From Eutypa lata (Eukaryota > Ascomycota > Sordariomycetes > Xylariales > Diatrypaceae): 64,000 bases of DNA. Position 1 is the first letter of the stretch. The number at the start of each line of letters is the position of its first letter. Location of the stretch: the NCBI GenBank assembly GCA_022661535.1, contig JAKULF010000003.1, positions 372,001-436,000 of the forward strand. The letters are read 5' to 3'. Below the pieces are notes generated by a model. That model was not told the origin of the DNA and made no database searches. It saw only the letters and a program-made list of their open reading frames with translations. The position numbers were made by a program, and so were the translations under genes. Below are positions 10,830 through 23,023 of this stretch, one piece after another.

Positions 10830-12026
10830 ATGGCACCACCGCCCTACCTCGCAATATTCACAACTGCTGATGCGAAGCCGACAGCACCCATGCATTGCAT
10901 ATTCAATCGGTTCCCCACACTTCCACCCGAGTTACGCCTCAGGATATGGCATCTTGCAATGCAGCGTCAGCGCATCATCAAACTACGCTTGCACAGCCGT
11001 ATGATAATGGACGGGCTCCTCGGCTTACGGGGGGACACCAGACCACAGACACGCGAGGACGAGCGCTACGGCGCGGTCGTCGAAGGGTACCAGACGCTGA
11101 GCAAGCTGTTCCGCGTCAGCCGCGAGTCGCGAGATGCAGCCTTGGCGTTCTATCGAGTGCATCTTCCCTGTTGGCTGATTAAAGGGGCGACCACGAGGAC
11201 CGCTGATGTGATGAAGTCCGGCATGCTGTATTTCAATCCGGAATATGACTTTCTCTACACCAGCAGCAGCGAGATGGGCCAAGTCGCTGATATTCTTCAT
11301 GATTTAAAGACACTCCATGATCCTCACCATGTAGGGCTTCTGAATCTCGCCGTCGATAGCAACGGCCTGACTGGCTCGGGTGGCCTCTGCGGCACCAATC
11401 CGTTTATGCTCGATCCTCTTGTGAAATCGAGTGTGGTTGAGACTCTCACTCAACTCCATGAGGTGTTCTTTGTCCAGGAACAGCGGACCGGTCGCCATGT
11501 GCTTGGGCTCAGAAGCGGCTCCCGAACCTCTGAAATTTTTATGAATCGTTCGTTTCCCATCACAACCACAGCGTTGAACTTCGATCGCTTGCACCGCGAT
11601 CCCCGGCGTATCGGTGATGACTTGGGCAAGGTCTTCGTGAACGTTGAACCCCGGAAAATGCTCTACGCGTGGAGACAGCTCTTGAATACTTATTTATGTG
11701 ATCGTGTGGTACCCCAAACTGAGCACCGCGTACTTTTGACTTTCACCCCCTTTGTCGACATATATGATCACCAGGATGCAGAAAATTGGCTGCAGAAAGA
11801 GGAAGACATGTGGGTAGAAGAGACTTCTAAGGGGGGCCAATCACAGAAGGTTCTGGGTGAGGACTCTGGAACGGAGGTGGCAGCTGCATTCGGGTTCTGG
11901 CTGTTTCCTATACAGATTTTTGGTGCACTGCCTGAGAACCTAGATGATGGGTTCACTAATGAGAGTCCGCGAATCATGAACTTTAGAGAGCACTGGCCAG
12001 AGTTAGGCTTGGTGGACCTACTGTGA
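10830..12026 (+). CDS. 2EXR domain protein
   Basis: A single exon encodes 398 residues. Near residues 26-45 it reads FNRFPTLPPELRLRIWHLAM, the signature start of the fungal 2EXR domain, which resembles an F-box in its LPPELR pattern. After it come the usual hydrophobic strand and the SRESRDAAL motif. The middle and C-terminal parts have no known catalytic motif. The family is very large in Pezizomycotina and its biochemical role is unknown; it is often variable between strains. The start at 10830 is preceded by an A-rich context (gaagaaaaatgg). Nothing suggests a break. It lies directly 3' to 3' with the NLR pseudogene, about 200 bases apart. Confidence 0.85.
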   Translation: MAPPPYLAIFTTADAKPTAPMHCIFNRFPTLPPELRLRIWHLAMQRQRIIKLRLHSRMIMDGLLGLRGDTRPQTREDERYGAVVEGYQTLSKLFRVSRESRDAALAFYRVHLPCWLIKGATTRTADVMKSGMLYFNPEYDFLYTSSSEMGQVADILHDLKTLHDPHHVGLLNLAVDSNGLTGSGGLCGTNPFMLDPLVKSSVVETLTQLHEVFFVQEQRTGRHVLGLRSGSRTSEIFMNRSFPITTTALNFDRLHRDPRRIGDDLGKVFVNVEPRKMLYAWRQLLNTYLCDRVVPQTEHRVLLTFTPFVDIYDHQDAENWLQKEEDMWVEETSKGGQSQKVLGEDSGTEVAAAFGFWLFPIQIFGALPENLDDGFTNESPRIMNFREHWPELGLVDLL

Positions 12027-12230
12027 TGCTCTTGCTACTTCTTAGCATACCCTCCGTAGCTATTGCCAACTATCTATTGCCATTCGACTTGTGTTTCAAT
12101 AAAGTGATATATAGATGCAATAGGCCTGTAGCTAAAGAAAATAAGGTCCCGCCTATATCAAAGTGTTGCAAGAATTTCCACTCATGTTCCTTCCAATCGC
12201 TACCACTTCCCAGCCTCCGGCCCCATATTG

Positions 12231-15200
12231 CTATTTGTACCTACAGAGCGCCTCACAACTATTGGTAATTATATCTTCCATATGTTCGTATTCATCAGGC
12301 AGCGAATATATCCAACGCAAAAAACCCTTCCCAATAACGGCCTCAAACTCTCGTCTCCACTCGCTCTTTTCCGGATCAGGCGCCTGCCAGCCATCGCGTA
12401 CGTCAAGCCTAGATTCGTCGACTTCTCTTACCGCAATGCACTGAACGTCGAATTCAACACTGGCGATGTCTTGCGCAATCTCAAATTCTATTTCGTCTGG
12501 CGCAACAGGCCGCTTGACCCTGTTAAAGAATTCACTCAACCACTTCGCATATGTAATGAAAATAGAATTACACTCATTACGAACTGCAAAACACCCCACA
12601 CATCTAAATTCGGTGAAGCAACCAGTCTTATTGTAAAAGGGATAAAAATAAAATGGTATGGTCCAATCGACTTTGTGATGCTCGAACTCCAGAGGCCAGT
12701 CTGAAATGATTGCACGGAAAATGTCTAGATACCCAGCGTTACCACGCCAGTAGATATCATTCGACAAGAAGACATGAAATGGAGTTATTGCCATAGTCAA
12801 AAAGCCGAGCTTAATTTCCGAGCATTTCGCGTTCGGGTGAGCGCCTCCGTATAGCAACAACCATTTGATGGTATCCCTGAAACTACCCAACCTTTTCATA
12901 TCCCTGTTAACATCAGAACTAGGTGATTTGTCCTCCACTACTCGATGTTCAAGGTCTATTATAGGGTGGTACCAACCCAATTCGTCAAGGCCATACACGC
13001 TCGCATAATTCAAAATTGAGGACTTTTCTTCTAAAGACAACGCCTCGAAAGCTTTATGTTGTTGAGATAGAAACCCGACGTTACCGTGTTGGGCAGCCTG
13101 CATGAAGAGGTGGAAATCTGAATATTGTTGTGGTTCTCGCGGTTGTACCAAATTTCTAAAGTCCAGGAGATGCTTCGTCGCTTCTTGAGATGTTATATAA
13201 TCTGCACATGTTAAGCTGGTGATTAGGTTCGTGTAGTGAGAGAACATGAATCCGCCCACTTCCTTATAATAGCATATCTGCTTCATAATCTCAGCAGGGT
13301 GGAGTAATCTCTCTTTGGTTGATCTACCATCAACGAGAAGAATCTCATGCCCCTGTTTTGTACTGAGTAGAAATTCTGTCACAGAACGATGAATGAAGTT
13401 GACCTTGCAACCACTTAGTAGCGGATTAACTGAAGTCATGGATGTATTGGCGGGAATCCCGTGTATCTCGAGCAAACCGGCGCTCCTAGCAGAGAGCCAT
13501 TTTTCATATTCCTTCAAAATTTGTTTTTCTTCGGTAATCGCGAATGTCGTGACCTTGAGATGTAGCATAATATCGGAGAGAAGGGTTTCATGAGTACCAA
13601 GGATAAATCCCGTGACAGTATCCAGTTGAGACCCCCGACCTCCATTAGTATGTGCGTGCAGAGCATACCATAGTAACCTTGCTGTCTCTTCCTTATAGTA
13701 GTGTTGGTTGGCATTTTGCCTTTCCCACATTTGCTGGAAGAGTCGATAGAGGTCGGGTTCTAGCTCTTGAGTTCGCTTGTATAAGGTATCCCAAGAGTCA
13801 CCATTTCGGATACCATCGATGACGCTTTTGGTTGCTAATCTAACCCAGAGGAACACTCCAGATGCATTGTTAACAAGAGATTCAACTAATGCGCGGTAGG
13901 ATCTCAGGTCGGTGGGAATATATGGTTTATGTGGAGCTAAACATTTCCAGACATAAACTTTTATAGCGGACTTAGTGAGTGTTTCTGTTTGTAAGCACGG
14001 GTATAGACCGAGAGTCTGCTGGAATAAATTTTCCGGGCGGCTGGAGACGCAGACTTTTACGTTCGGATAATCACTTAGTTTCTTCACCAAGTTAATCATG
14101 GAATCGCGGTCTTTTGATCGTACCTCCATCTCATCGAGGCTATTAAGAAAGAGGCAGAATCGAGAGCCTTTAACGCGTAGAGCCTCGAGAAGATAACCCT
14201 GAAGTTCCTTTAGAGATTAATCATGTTCTGATTGTTTTGGTTTTAAGCGTGGTTTGATTTGTAACAAAAGGTCGAGGGTATGTGGCTTCGAGGCGAAGAT
14301 TTGATGTAGCAATGCACGGAGGCACACTCGAAACTGTCGTTGTAGACGATTCTCCCCTAGTTCTATAAAAAAGTATCGACATATCGCCACATTGGGCCCT
14401 TATTTATCAAGGCAATCTTTTGTACGTTGATCTTGGATTAGGAACTTTATTAACGTAGACTTGCCACTTCCAGCCTTGCCCGATATCCAGAATATGGGGT
14501 TATTTGCTTCAAGCCATTGGCGGAACTGATTGGAACGTCTGCGAGCAGCATCTTGCTGAGCACTGTCTGGAGGATAGAAGTCCAAATATGCATTCTTGGA
14601 CTTTGCATCTTCATTCTCTTTCTCGAATATCCATCTCATTGTGTTTTCTGGAACTTTCTGGATGTCGTTCTCGCGTGCAATCATCTTAGGAAACCAGAGC
14701 GTAGAAAGGATGCGGCTTCTCAACCTTTCTTGCTCTTTACGTAGGGCGTCCGTCTGCCGACCTAATTCGAAGTTTTCTTGGATTCTGGATGCTTCTAAGG
14801 TGACGTGGTCTCTCGTTGCAAGGTGCTGGGCGTCCACATGTGTTCTATGAGCTTGAGATGTCGTCTTAATGTCGTTTCTCATCACTCGGGATTCGGCTGC
14901 GGTACGCTCCCTCGTTTCTTGTGCTTCTGCGGATATGAGTGTTGCCACTGTAACAGATGAAGTTAGCAATTGCTTCTCTATGGATATCTCAACTAGTCGC
15001 GAAAGTTTCTCAGGGGTTCTAGCTCATTTGAGTGACTTAAAGTACTTTAGCACTGCAGCTAGCTAGAAATAGTAGAAGGTAACTTGAAATTGCTTACAGT
15101 CTTTATGTCCTTGGGACCAGAGGTATATGAATCGCTTGGTTTCTCGACTGAGGCCTGTAGAATAGTTGTGTCAATGAATCCAAATGGGAAAGATATGATG

Positions 15201-15905
15201 TCGACACGAGGATTGAGTACTTACCAGCGAAAGCCTCCTCTGATTGAGCAGCCATTGCCCGATTTGAAGAGCTAGCATATTGGTTAGCATCTCATAATGA
15301 CATGTGATAACACGTGAAAGTATGTCTTGCATATGATCTACAGACTTCTGTAAACGTATACATCACGACTGCAGGAAATTCGGGTTACTGGAGTAATTAC
15401 CATATTCTCATCAAGAATTCAGTGTTTAGGATGTCATGGGCCTTCAGAATCTTTCTTTCTAAGTCATTGATGACACGTCTATATCGAAATTTGTACTTGA
15501 AAACCACCGCCCAGGCTTTTATTCTAGAAGTGGGATTCGATATCTTTTGTGCTGTATCTTGAAGATTCTTTGAATCTCGCAGTAGGTCGGATGCGAGCAC
15601 TTGGAGCCTATGTTTATCTTCTTGCTCTTGCTGTTGGTTCGTAGTCCCAGGCGACTGAACCGCGTCGAACTCATCGAGTCTGGTAGTCAGGGTGGAAAGC
15701 AACTTGTTGAACTGTTCGGAATGTGATTTCAGGCCTGGGTCGGGACCACCTGTATTACTTTCATTAGTAAGAGCCAAGGGAGTGATAACCTGAAGAGTAC
15801 AGCACCGTCTTCGCACACCCTACGGCAGAGTCGAAAGAGCTCGCCGGTGAATGAGACCGCTTGCATCACATTGCAGACAAGTGACAAGGTCGCTATCGCC
15901 TCCAT
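12231..15905 (-). pseudogene. NACHT/STAND NLR-type protein with three in-frame stops
   Basis: Five exons on the minus strand assemble cleanly: 15806-15905, 15401-15749, 15225-15271, 15098-15154 and 12231-15052. The start at 15905 gives MEAIATLSLVCNVMQAVSFT, the typical first helix of fungal STAND N-terminal domains. Later come the helical effector-like region, SRETKRFIYLWSQGHKD, the Walker A motif GKAGSGKST (about residues 376-384), the Walker B-like FCLFLNSLDE and the VCVSSRPE sensor. The C-terminal half has no WD40 or ankyrin repeats. The last exon stays in one frame for about 2.8 kb but has three stops: TGA at 15024-15026, TAA at 14400-14402 and TAA at 14217-14219. Such proteins act in non-self recognition and programmed cell death. 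This copy could make only a truncated product unless the stops are read through. Confidence 0.85.
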
Positions 15906-16311
15906 CGTGTCTTCGCCGGGTGCTTTTACATCACAAAGAAATAATATGTTAACAAGGATGATAACAAGATATAGAAACGTTTATAAGAGACGGCGACATA
16001 GTATGGCTGAGTTGATGGGCTCTAACGAGAGTATAATAAGAAAATAATATATATTTATTGACTGGGGGGAAGCTCAGCCTGCGAAAGAAGTGTAAAAAGG
16101 CTGTGCTGACGTGCCAGCGCCCGAATGGCACAGTATAGTCTTGGCATGCAGGTGCTTACCTATATATAGTTGCAGTAAGGCAGCTAGCACCCCCTCCCCC
16201 CCTCGCGCGAGGAAATCCAGCATAGTGAAATAGCGTAAGGGGGTTCCTTTTATTTATTTATTTTTTTACAGTTTTATACCAATTTTAAGTAATTACAGGT
16301 AAGCAATTTAG

Positions 16312-17346
16312 CTAATAGGATGTAAGGAAAGTCCCCACCAACTGCATGTACCTCTCACGCTCTTCCCAATGACCCATATGACTCGAGTTCTCAAATACAA
16401 CCCACTTGACCCTCGGGATAGAACGGAACCAAGGCTCAACACACAGCTCCGAAACCTCGTCGTGCCGCCCATTAAGAAGCAACGTATCGACATTGATATT
16501 CTTCGCCTGCTCCGTCCCATCCCAATCCTTGAGATTGCCATCGACCACGATATCCGATGGCCCCTGCATGGTGTTGTACGCAGTGGAGTCGTCTTTCAAG
16601 TTGACGAACGCCTGCTTAACTGGCTCGGGCAACGGATCGATTCGACAGACGTGCTGCTTATAGAAAAACGCGCTGGCTCGTTCGTACTCGGGCGTTTCGA
16701 GGTTGCCGGTCCGATCACCTTCCTCCAGGATCTTCTGGATATCCGCGGGTAGTTGAGCGCGTAACCGCTTGCCGCCTTCGACGAAAAGGGGGAAGCTAGC
16801 AGGTGATCCGGCTATGACCAGTTTCTTCAAACCCGCGGGCCGGCGCGCGGCGTACATGCCGGCGAGCATGCCGCCCCAGCTCTGACCGAGTAGATAGAAC
16901 CCCTTCGAGCGGAGACCCAAGTGGTCGATCAGGTTATCAAGCTCAGCAATGAATAGATCAATGGTCCAGAAGGACTCGTCTCTCATTTTGTCTCGGAGAT
17001 GCGTGGAGCGCCCGCAGCCAATCTGGTCGTAGAAGACGATGGGAACCTGGTATTGGTCGATGAGATCGGTGAGCGACGCAAGGTATTCATGCCCAGCACC
17101 TGGTCCTCCGTGGAGCGCTATGAGAGGGGTGGACTGCTTGAGGTCGCCAACGACTTTGTACCACTGGTGCGGTAAGTGTTAACACCCGCGATTTTGGCAA
17201 GGCTCTGATCGAAATATCCTTAACCCTTGCATATATAGAACTAGTGGTAAATGGGCAAAAAGGCAATGACTTACTGTGCTGCAAGGCCTCCCACTGTTAG
17301 GCGCTGCAAATGGGACTTCCCCTTCGATGGTGGGATGTGCGGACAT
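16312..17346 (-). CDS. Proline iminopeptidase-type alpha/beta hydrolase
   Basis: Two exons, 17275-17346 and 16312-17163, joined across a 111-base GT...AG intron, give 307 residues. The family marker HGGPG is at residues 42-46 (oxyanion hole). The nucleophile elbow GQSWGG places Ser119; Asp259 (GRHDEVSE) and His286 (SSHMGHWEE) complete the triad. Enzymes of this family (S33) release N-terminal proline from small peptides; fungal members of this branch include hydrolases of broader or unknown specificity. There is no signal peptide, so a cytosolic enzyme is expected. The ATG at 17346 is the first in frame and gives MSAHPTIEGEVPF, as in relatives. The gene looks intact. Its neighbour to the left is the NLR pseudogene. 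Confidence 0.92.
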
Positions 17347-19905
17347 GTCGAATGAGTCAAGCCAGGTTCCTGACTGGAGCTACTCCTGTAGACACCAAAG
17401 AACTCACAATGACACTACTAGATTAAGGGACTAAGTACCTTGAATGGGCATTTAATATCTGGGTGCAAGGAGGATGTACGTAGAATAATTGTTGGTATAG
17501 ATCCCTGCACGAGGGCAGTGATGTGTTTGGAGTACTTATATTAGGTGCAGATAGAAGCATAAGCCGTATAAAGGCGTCTATCAACCGGCCTAAGCTGTTT
17601 TAGGGAGTAAGCAGGCCTGCAGCAGTTCCAACGTTGGGACCGATCGACCTTCCGTTCCGCCCGAGGGGTACCCGAAAGAAGGGGGTGCCCCACCTCGGCA
17701 CCCGATACTTACCGCTCTCTCTTTCCACACGAGTCTCTCCAATTAGGTACCACGGTATGCTTACTTGTATCAAAGGGTAGGACATCTAGTAGGAAGTAGT
17801 GATGTCTAGCTAAGTCCAAACTCAGCTAAGTGGCATATATCGCTATATATACACCTAGATAGTCAGGGACAACCAGAATAGTAATACTGCGGATCGGTTT
17901 TATGGCATTATCACCCTCTTGCGTAAATAGGGGCTGATTCATATATTAAGTCATCAGAGAGTATGAGGACAGTTATTTGAGACCCGTCACCTGTGTGCAA
18001 TCATTCTGCTTCTATCATCAATCCTATGTGTCGGTGTGCGCTTCAGTATTGCGATAGTATGTTAGCACATGAATCGCGTCGATTCAATTATTGTTCCGCC
18101 TGTTTTGGATGCTTGGATAGCTATTAGGGGCAACTGTTGGTCTGAAACTACCAGACTCTATATGAAATACTTCTGGGAGTTAGGGAGGGACCAGAACGAG
18201 GGTCGCAGAACGCAACGACTCCAACATACTAAACTAACTCTTCAGGAATCTGAGCAACATATATATTTATAATTAGCCTTAAGTTTCCTGAAAATCATTC
18301 GTCTCGCTACATCTGGGGAGATACAGAGGAAGCTAGCTTACTTAATAATCAGGGCATTACTTTGGAAGATCCACAGGGTTGCCCGGTGGCCGGTCCTCTC
18401 ACATATTATTATGTGGCATGCGCTCCGGAAAGCAGCTATGAATGAGGACCGACTGCCATAGCCTCACGCCACCTGGGTTTTTCGACACATGTACCCTAAG
18501 ACTTAGCCAAGAACAACGCCCGAGATAGTGCGCTCTACACTTACCTTATTGCTATTACGCCGTAAAGTCGTATGAATATGATGGTGTGCTTTCCATGACT
18601 TGATAAAAATTTCCAAAATCCACCCGTTCGTTAATTGGTAAATATGTCTTACAAAGCTTCGTACTACTCCAGGGATCTCTTTTGCTAATGCTAAAAAAGC
18701 AGTGAAGTCTTTACTACCCTGGAAAGGCGCCTTGCATAGGCCAATCAATCATTCGTTGGTTGGTAGATTCATCCTGCAGAGTAGTAATGTTAGCGAAGCG
18801 ATCTTCCTCGTGAAGGCTAAAAAAGCAGTGAATTTTGGATGACGGGCATTATCAGGATCAAAATAAGAGGGTTTTCAAAATGTTAGAATGGCCGATTAAG
18901 CAATATATTCACAACCATTGGTAAATGTGAAATTTAGCTACTATGTCGTTTTTTCCTCGTCTTTTTTAGAGTTTGTTTGCTTTAATGAGCAATAAAGCCA
19001 CCTCATTTGATTGCACGGAAAGCACCTCTTTCCAGTACCCATTTTATTTCATCTCAAGTGCATTAATGTTTCTGAAAGGCAATCAGCTTAGTGGTGATGG
19101 TCGTAATAAAAGTTAATATTTAGGTAGTGACAAAGTCTTCAGTGCTTGGAGAGAAGACTACGAGTCAAAATAACTCTCTATGTAGGTAGCTTAACACATA
19201 TATTCCCTACCGACCTTTATAATATGTTAGGTTGTGCTACTCCGGAGTCGACCAAGGCTAGATAAAAAATTTGATGCATAATATCAATCCACTTGGTGCG
19301 AACCAAGACGGCTATTAATGCCAATAAGGACGTCTGCACCATATACACTCTAAGTATCCAAACACTTGAAAGTCAGGGATATATTCGGCACCTCTGTCCA
19401 TGAATGCAATAGTCCCCGTGTACGTACGAGCACAACCATGAATGCATCCATGCAAGCCATTTATTAATACGGGGTCTGTGTAAAACAATAACCACCAAAA
19501 CCAGTAAACCATATATACACGTCTGGAGCATTCCCACAGCTAACCTATGATTTGCGGGGCCCGTGCCTACAGATTCTGTTGCCAAAAGCCATGTACGGTC
19601 AGTGAAGTAGGGGCACCCTCCGTGTAGTAAGTATGTTGTCGTACCCGACAATGATACAAGCGTCCCAGTTACATCCCAACCATAACTACCTGCTGAGTTC
19701 CCCGTAATCAGACATGTCTCTGAAGACAATATTAAGGTAGTAGGCACTCTGCCATACAAGTGAACCTATTATGCTCCGTCAATGGGTTGTAGCGCCGTCA
19801 AAAGCATTCCTCGCGGTTCTCTATAATTCGACCCATGGATAAACGTATATACAATCATCCACCAAAAAGAAAACTCGTAGTCCTTGTCACCCGTCGAGGA
19901 ACATA
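17347..19905. other. Gene-poor intergenic stretch, about 2.5 kb
   Basis: No gene is supported on either strand. The sequence is moderately AT-rich with scattered short frames. The 16-base string gctaaaaaagcagtga occurs twice, near 18691 and 18818, as a dispersed direct repeat. The left end holds the promoter of the proline iminopeptidase gene. Confidence 0.55.
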
Positions 19906-22119
19906 CTAGTTGCTCTCCTCAAACAATCGAACCCGTGGGCTTCCACGGCGAGGCTCGTCGGCATCGTCAATCACCTTTGAGCTGGCAGGGGTAAAGTGGC
20001 GTGGACGCTTAGCATCCTTTGCAGGTCCGGAGTTATTAATGCAGGGATCGATATTCGCAACACCGGTAGAAGTGGAATCGGTATTGGAATGAGTAAAGTT
20101 TGTGAGATTAGTGAGGTTGGTAAGGTCATGACCGAATTCTCCCGCCGATGCTGACCGGGTTGAGAAAACACCAGAAAATGACCTTGTGCTTGGTGGTGAG
20201 TTGTTGCCGCTAGTGCTCTTGCTTTCCTTGCCATGGTTACCAAATACCGGCTGAGACATCCTACGCATGTCGATATGCTCCGCTGTGGGGGTGTTCTCCA
20301 GGGAGTCAGTGTGATTGCCTCTGTTTTCTTTACGTGATTTGATCTCCGAAGCTGGAACTGGAACGTTGGCTGCATGAACGGGGAGAGGATGCGGCTGATT
20401 CAAGAGCGAATGGGTTAGAGAAGTGGCGAGATCCGAAGATATGTTGTTTGTATTGAAGAATTCGCTTGACGGGGGAGTGTCTAATGTGGACTGTTTGTTA
20501 GTCTCAGCCGTCGTCGTAACAGTCCGATGGCGGATTGGTTGAAATATACTTGGAGTGTCGAGGTCAGTATTTGAGAAAACCCACATACTTCCAGGAGTGC
20601 CAACTCTGTTGACATCAATACCAAGTTCTTCAAGGAGACCAGTTGTTGTCGGAGTGTTAGTAGGTACCTTGGGACCTTGAGTGGTGGTTCGCGGCTCCTC
20701 TAGGCCATTGCTGGTAAAGTTTAAGGCGCTTGGCACTACTGTTTGGTTATTGGAATTGCCTAGGCTGAAATCAGGCATGCTGATATCAGAGTTGATGATC
20801 CTACGATTACCAACACTCTTGCGAGTTGAAGCAGGGTTATAGGTGGACTTGGCTGTATCACCAGTGTTCGGAGTATAGCCAACCGGTCCATTAGTGTTAT
20901 CCCAGTCCAAAAAGGCGAGAGGATCAAAATCCTCTTGATTGAACGGATCATTCTGAACGGAAGCTGCATTACTCCATCCACGTTGAAGCAAAGCCTGGGT
21001 ATTGGGCATTGAACTCAGCAATGTGCTGACATTGCTATTGACTGAGGACAACCCAGGGATACCGCTCGAATGCCCCGATGAGTTTGGAGTGGCCTTGTTG
21101 TAACTAGGCTGACGACGAGGTGAATGGAGGTGTGCTTCTGCTCCTTCTTTGGGATGTTGAGTTGGGACAGGCATCGAGGGGTTGAAAGGGCCGCGGCGCC
21201 ACATGGTGGGATTGGGCCAGGCTATTCCAGAGCTCTCAAGGATGTCTGCGTAGTGACGCCAGTTAGTTAGGTATAACACGAAGATATAATAATGGTAATA
21301 GATCATCTACCAATTGGAGCATGCTGAAAAGAGAATGCAATGACGTTCTTCACCCGCTCGATAGGAACGGATAGAGAGTCCCTAGGAAAGCCTTCGCTGA
21401 TGACGATTTTGATTCGGCCAACCTCGTCTGCAGGACTCCAATAGCTCTGACGAAGCAGTTCGCTTCGAAACTGGGGAAATTTTAAGGGCTCAAGCTCCCC
21501 ATCCTTGGTGAAGTCTTCATAACGGTTAGCTTAAGCAGGATTGTGTTGGTAAGTTCTATGGGTTCACCGAAACTGTGGTTGAGCAACTGAGGCCAAGGTC
21601 CAGTGCGAGAGAATGATGAGGACCTGCCCACGACAAATCAATTAGAATTCCAAATTTCATAGTTAGGTTCTGGTATTCAACACGTACGCGACAAGTCGAC
21701 CGTCGATGAGAACACGCGCTTCGAGTCGGACTAGGTTCATATGTTCGCTAAAGCTGTTCTTGGTAAACTGGCTGATGTCTGGAGTCTGCCAGCAATGAAG
21801 CGAGATATTAAATGGAGTACCAGGACGCAGTCCAGGCATAAAGCAAGTCATAGTTGGAAGCCCGTATGAGCCATTGGCATACGCAAATTCTATTTAGTGA
21901 GTAGGTGGGTGAGCAGATGTCTTCTTTACCTAGATAGGAATGCTAGGGGGTGAAGAAGACGATTTACGGAGCATCGCGGTGCTGGAGAGCAGTGTATTGA
22001 GGACTAAGCCACCTAGACTAACCAGAATCTTGAATTACATGGCAGTTCGTCTTGAACTCCTTCAATGGAACCTTAGAACCCCTGGGGAAAAGGAGAACAT
22101 CCCAATCCTCGTACCTCAT
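19906..22119 (-). CDS. Conserved fungal protein of unknown function
   Basis: The gene starts at 22119 with MRYEDWDVLLFPRGSKVP, a very conserved opening in a Pezizomycotina protein family without known role. Exons on the minus strand are 22023-22119, 21688-21889, about 21311-21623 and 19906-21245. Junctions at 22022, 21889, 21687, 21623, 21310 and 21245 are GT...AG and keep frame. The conserved core reads RLEARVLIDGRLVA, then ISEGFPRDSLSVPIERVKNV, and it ends in DILESSGIAWPNPTMW. After that comes a long Ser/Thr/Asn/Pro-rich tail of about 430 residues, likely disordered. Inside the third exon the frame changes near 21530; only a 38-base GT...AG interval would explain it as an intron, which is unusually short. 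Nuclear or signalling roles are possible but unproven. Confidence 0.75.
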
Positions 22120-23023
22120 CGTGACTGATGGATGGCGTATATAAGGATCTGTATTTGAAGAAAGAACAAATAGGATTAATGAAACGAAGGCAAAGGAGTG
22201 TAGTTTGGGGGATTGATACAGAATTCAAAAGGAGATACCTCCAGATGGAGGAAAAGCCAAAAGGATGAGGGTGAAGATGTGGATGGGGATGGGGATGAGG
22301 ATCCACGATGTCGAGGATGGGAACATGGACGGTTTATACGTGAGTAGACGAACCCAAGGTAAAGTGATGCTTGGATTTGAGGGAGTTGGAAGGTTCTGAT
22401 GATGATATGACAACATTTCACGTGTATGTACCTACGCGAGCAACTTCGGCCGTCTGATACCCACATCCAATGTACCGTTCGAATAATGTCAATGGCAACT
22501 TCCCTCATATTCAGTCTCATTGTAGATTATGCTTCCGGGGGAAGGAGCATCCCAGTCCCGACGTACCCCATTTCATGCCATACTAACATGACCCCTTTCC
22601 CAAGCATCTGCAGATAGTTTGTAGTCGCACCAAATGAAGTCATGTTTGATGGTAATGAAAGGCCGCGACCACCAGAGTTTGAGTAATTACTATGTCATCT
22701 ACTACCTAAGTGGTAATGCAGTTGTCTGGAATGATTACTGATACTATTCAGTAAACCTGGATGGTAAGAAGGACCATAATAGATCACACGTCGACCTTAA
22801 CGAACTCAAACGGATCATCAATTAAAGCAGAAGCTCCATTCGACAAAAGAAATATTCATATGTTCGGATGCTTGGCCTACTTAACTATAGGTTGAGTCAA
22901 GACAGTAGGTTAAGTATATAAACTTCACTAGCAAAATAACCCATGCCGGCCTTTGCGATACTGTGGTATGCTCTCTACCTATGTACCTGGCCATTGGCTT
23001 TTTGGTCCATTTTATAATATACA
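22120..23023. other. Intergenic; promoter of the conserved unknown gene
   Basis: No gene is seen. Between about 22255 and 22320 the plus strand is a purine-rich GATG/GGGATG tract, so the minus-strand leader of the conserved unknown gene is strongly pyrimidine-rich, as in many fungal promoters. The right part lies downstream of the NDUFB8 gene. Confidence 0.55.

Noticed and set aside
15052..15905. CRISPR-like or bacterial defence annotation for the NACHT gene region
   Set aside because: NACHT ATPases occur in bacterial defence too, but the introns, N-terminal helix pattern and neighbours are fungal.
18503..18748. Minus-strand frame of about 80 codons in the gene-poor stretch
   Set aside because: No domain, no splice partners, surroundings look intergenic.
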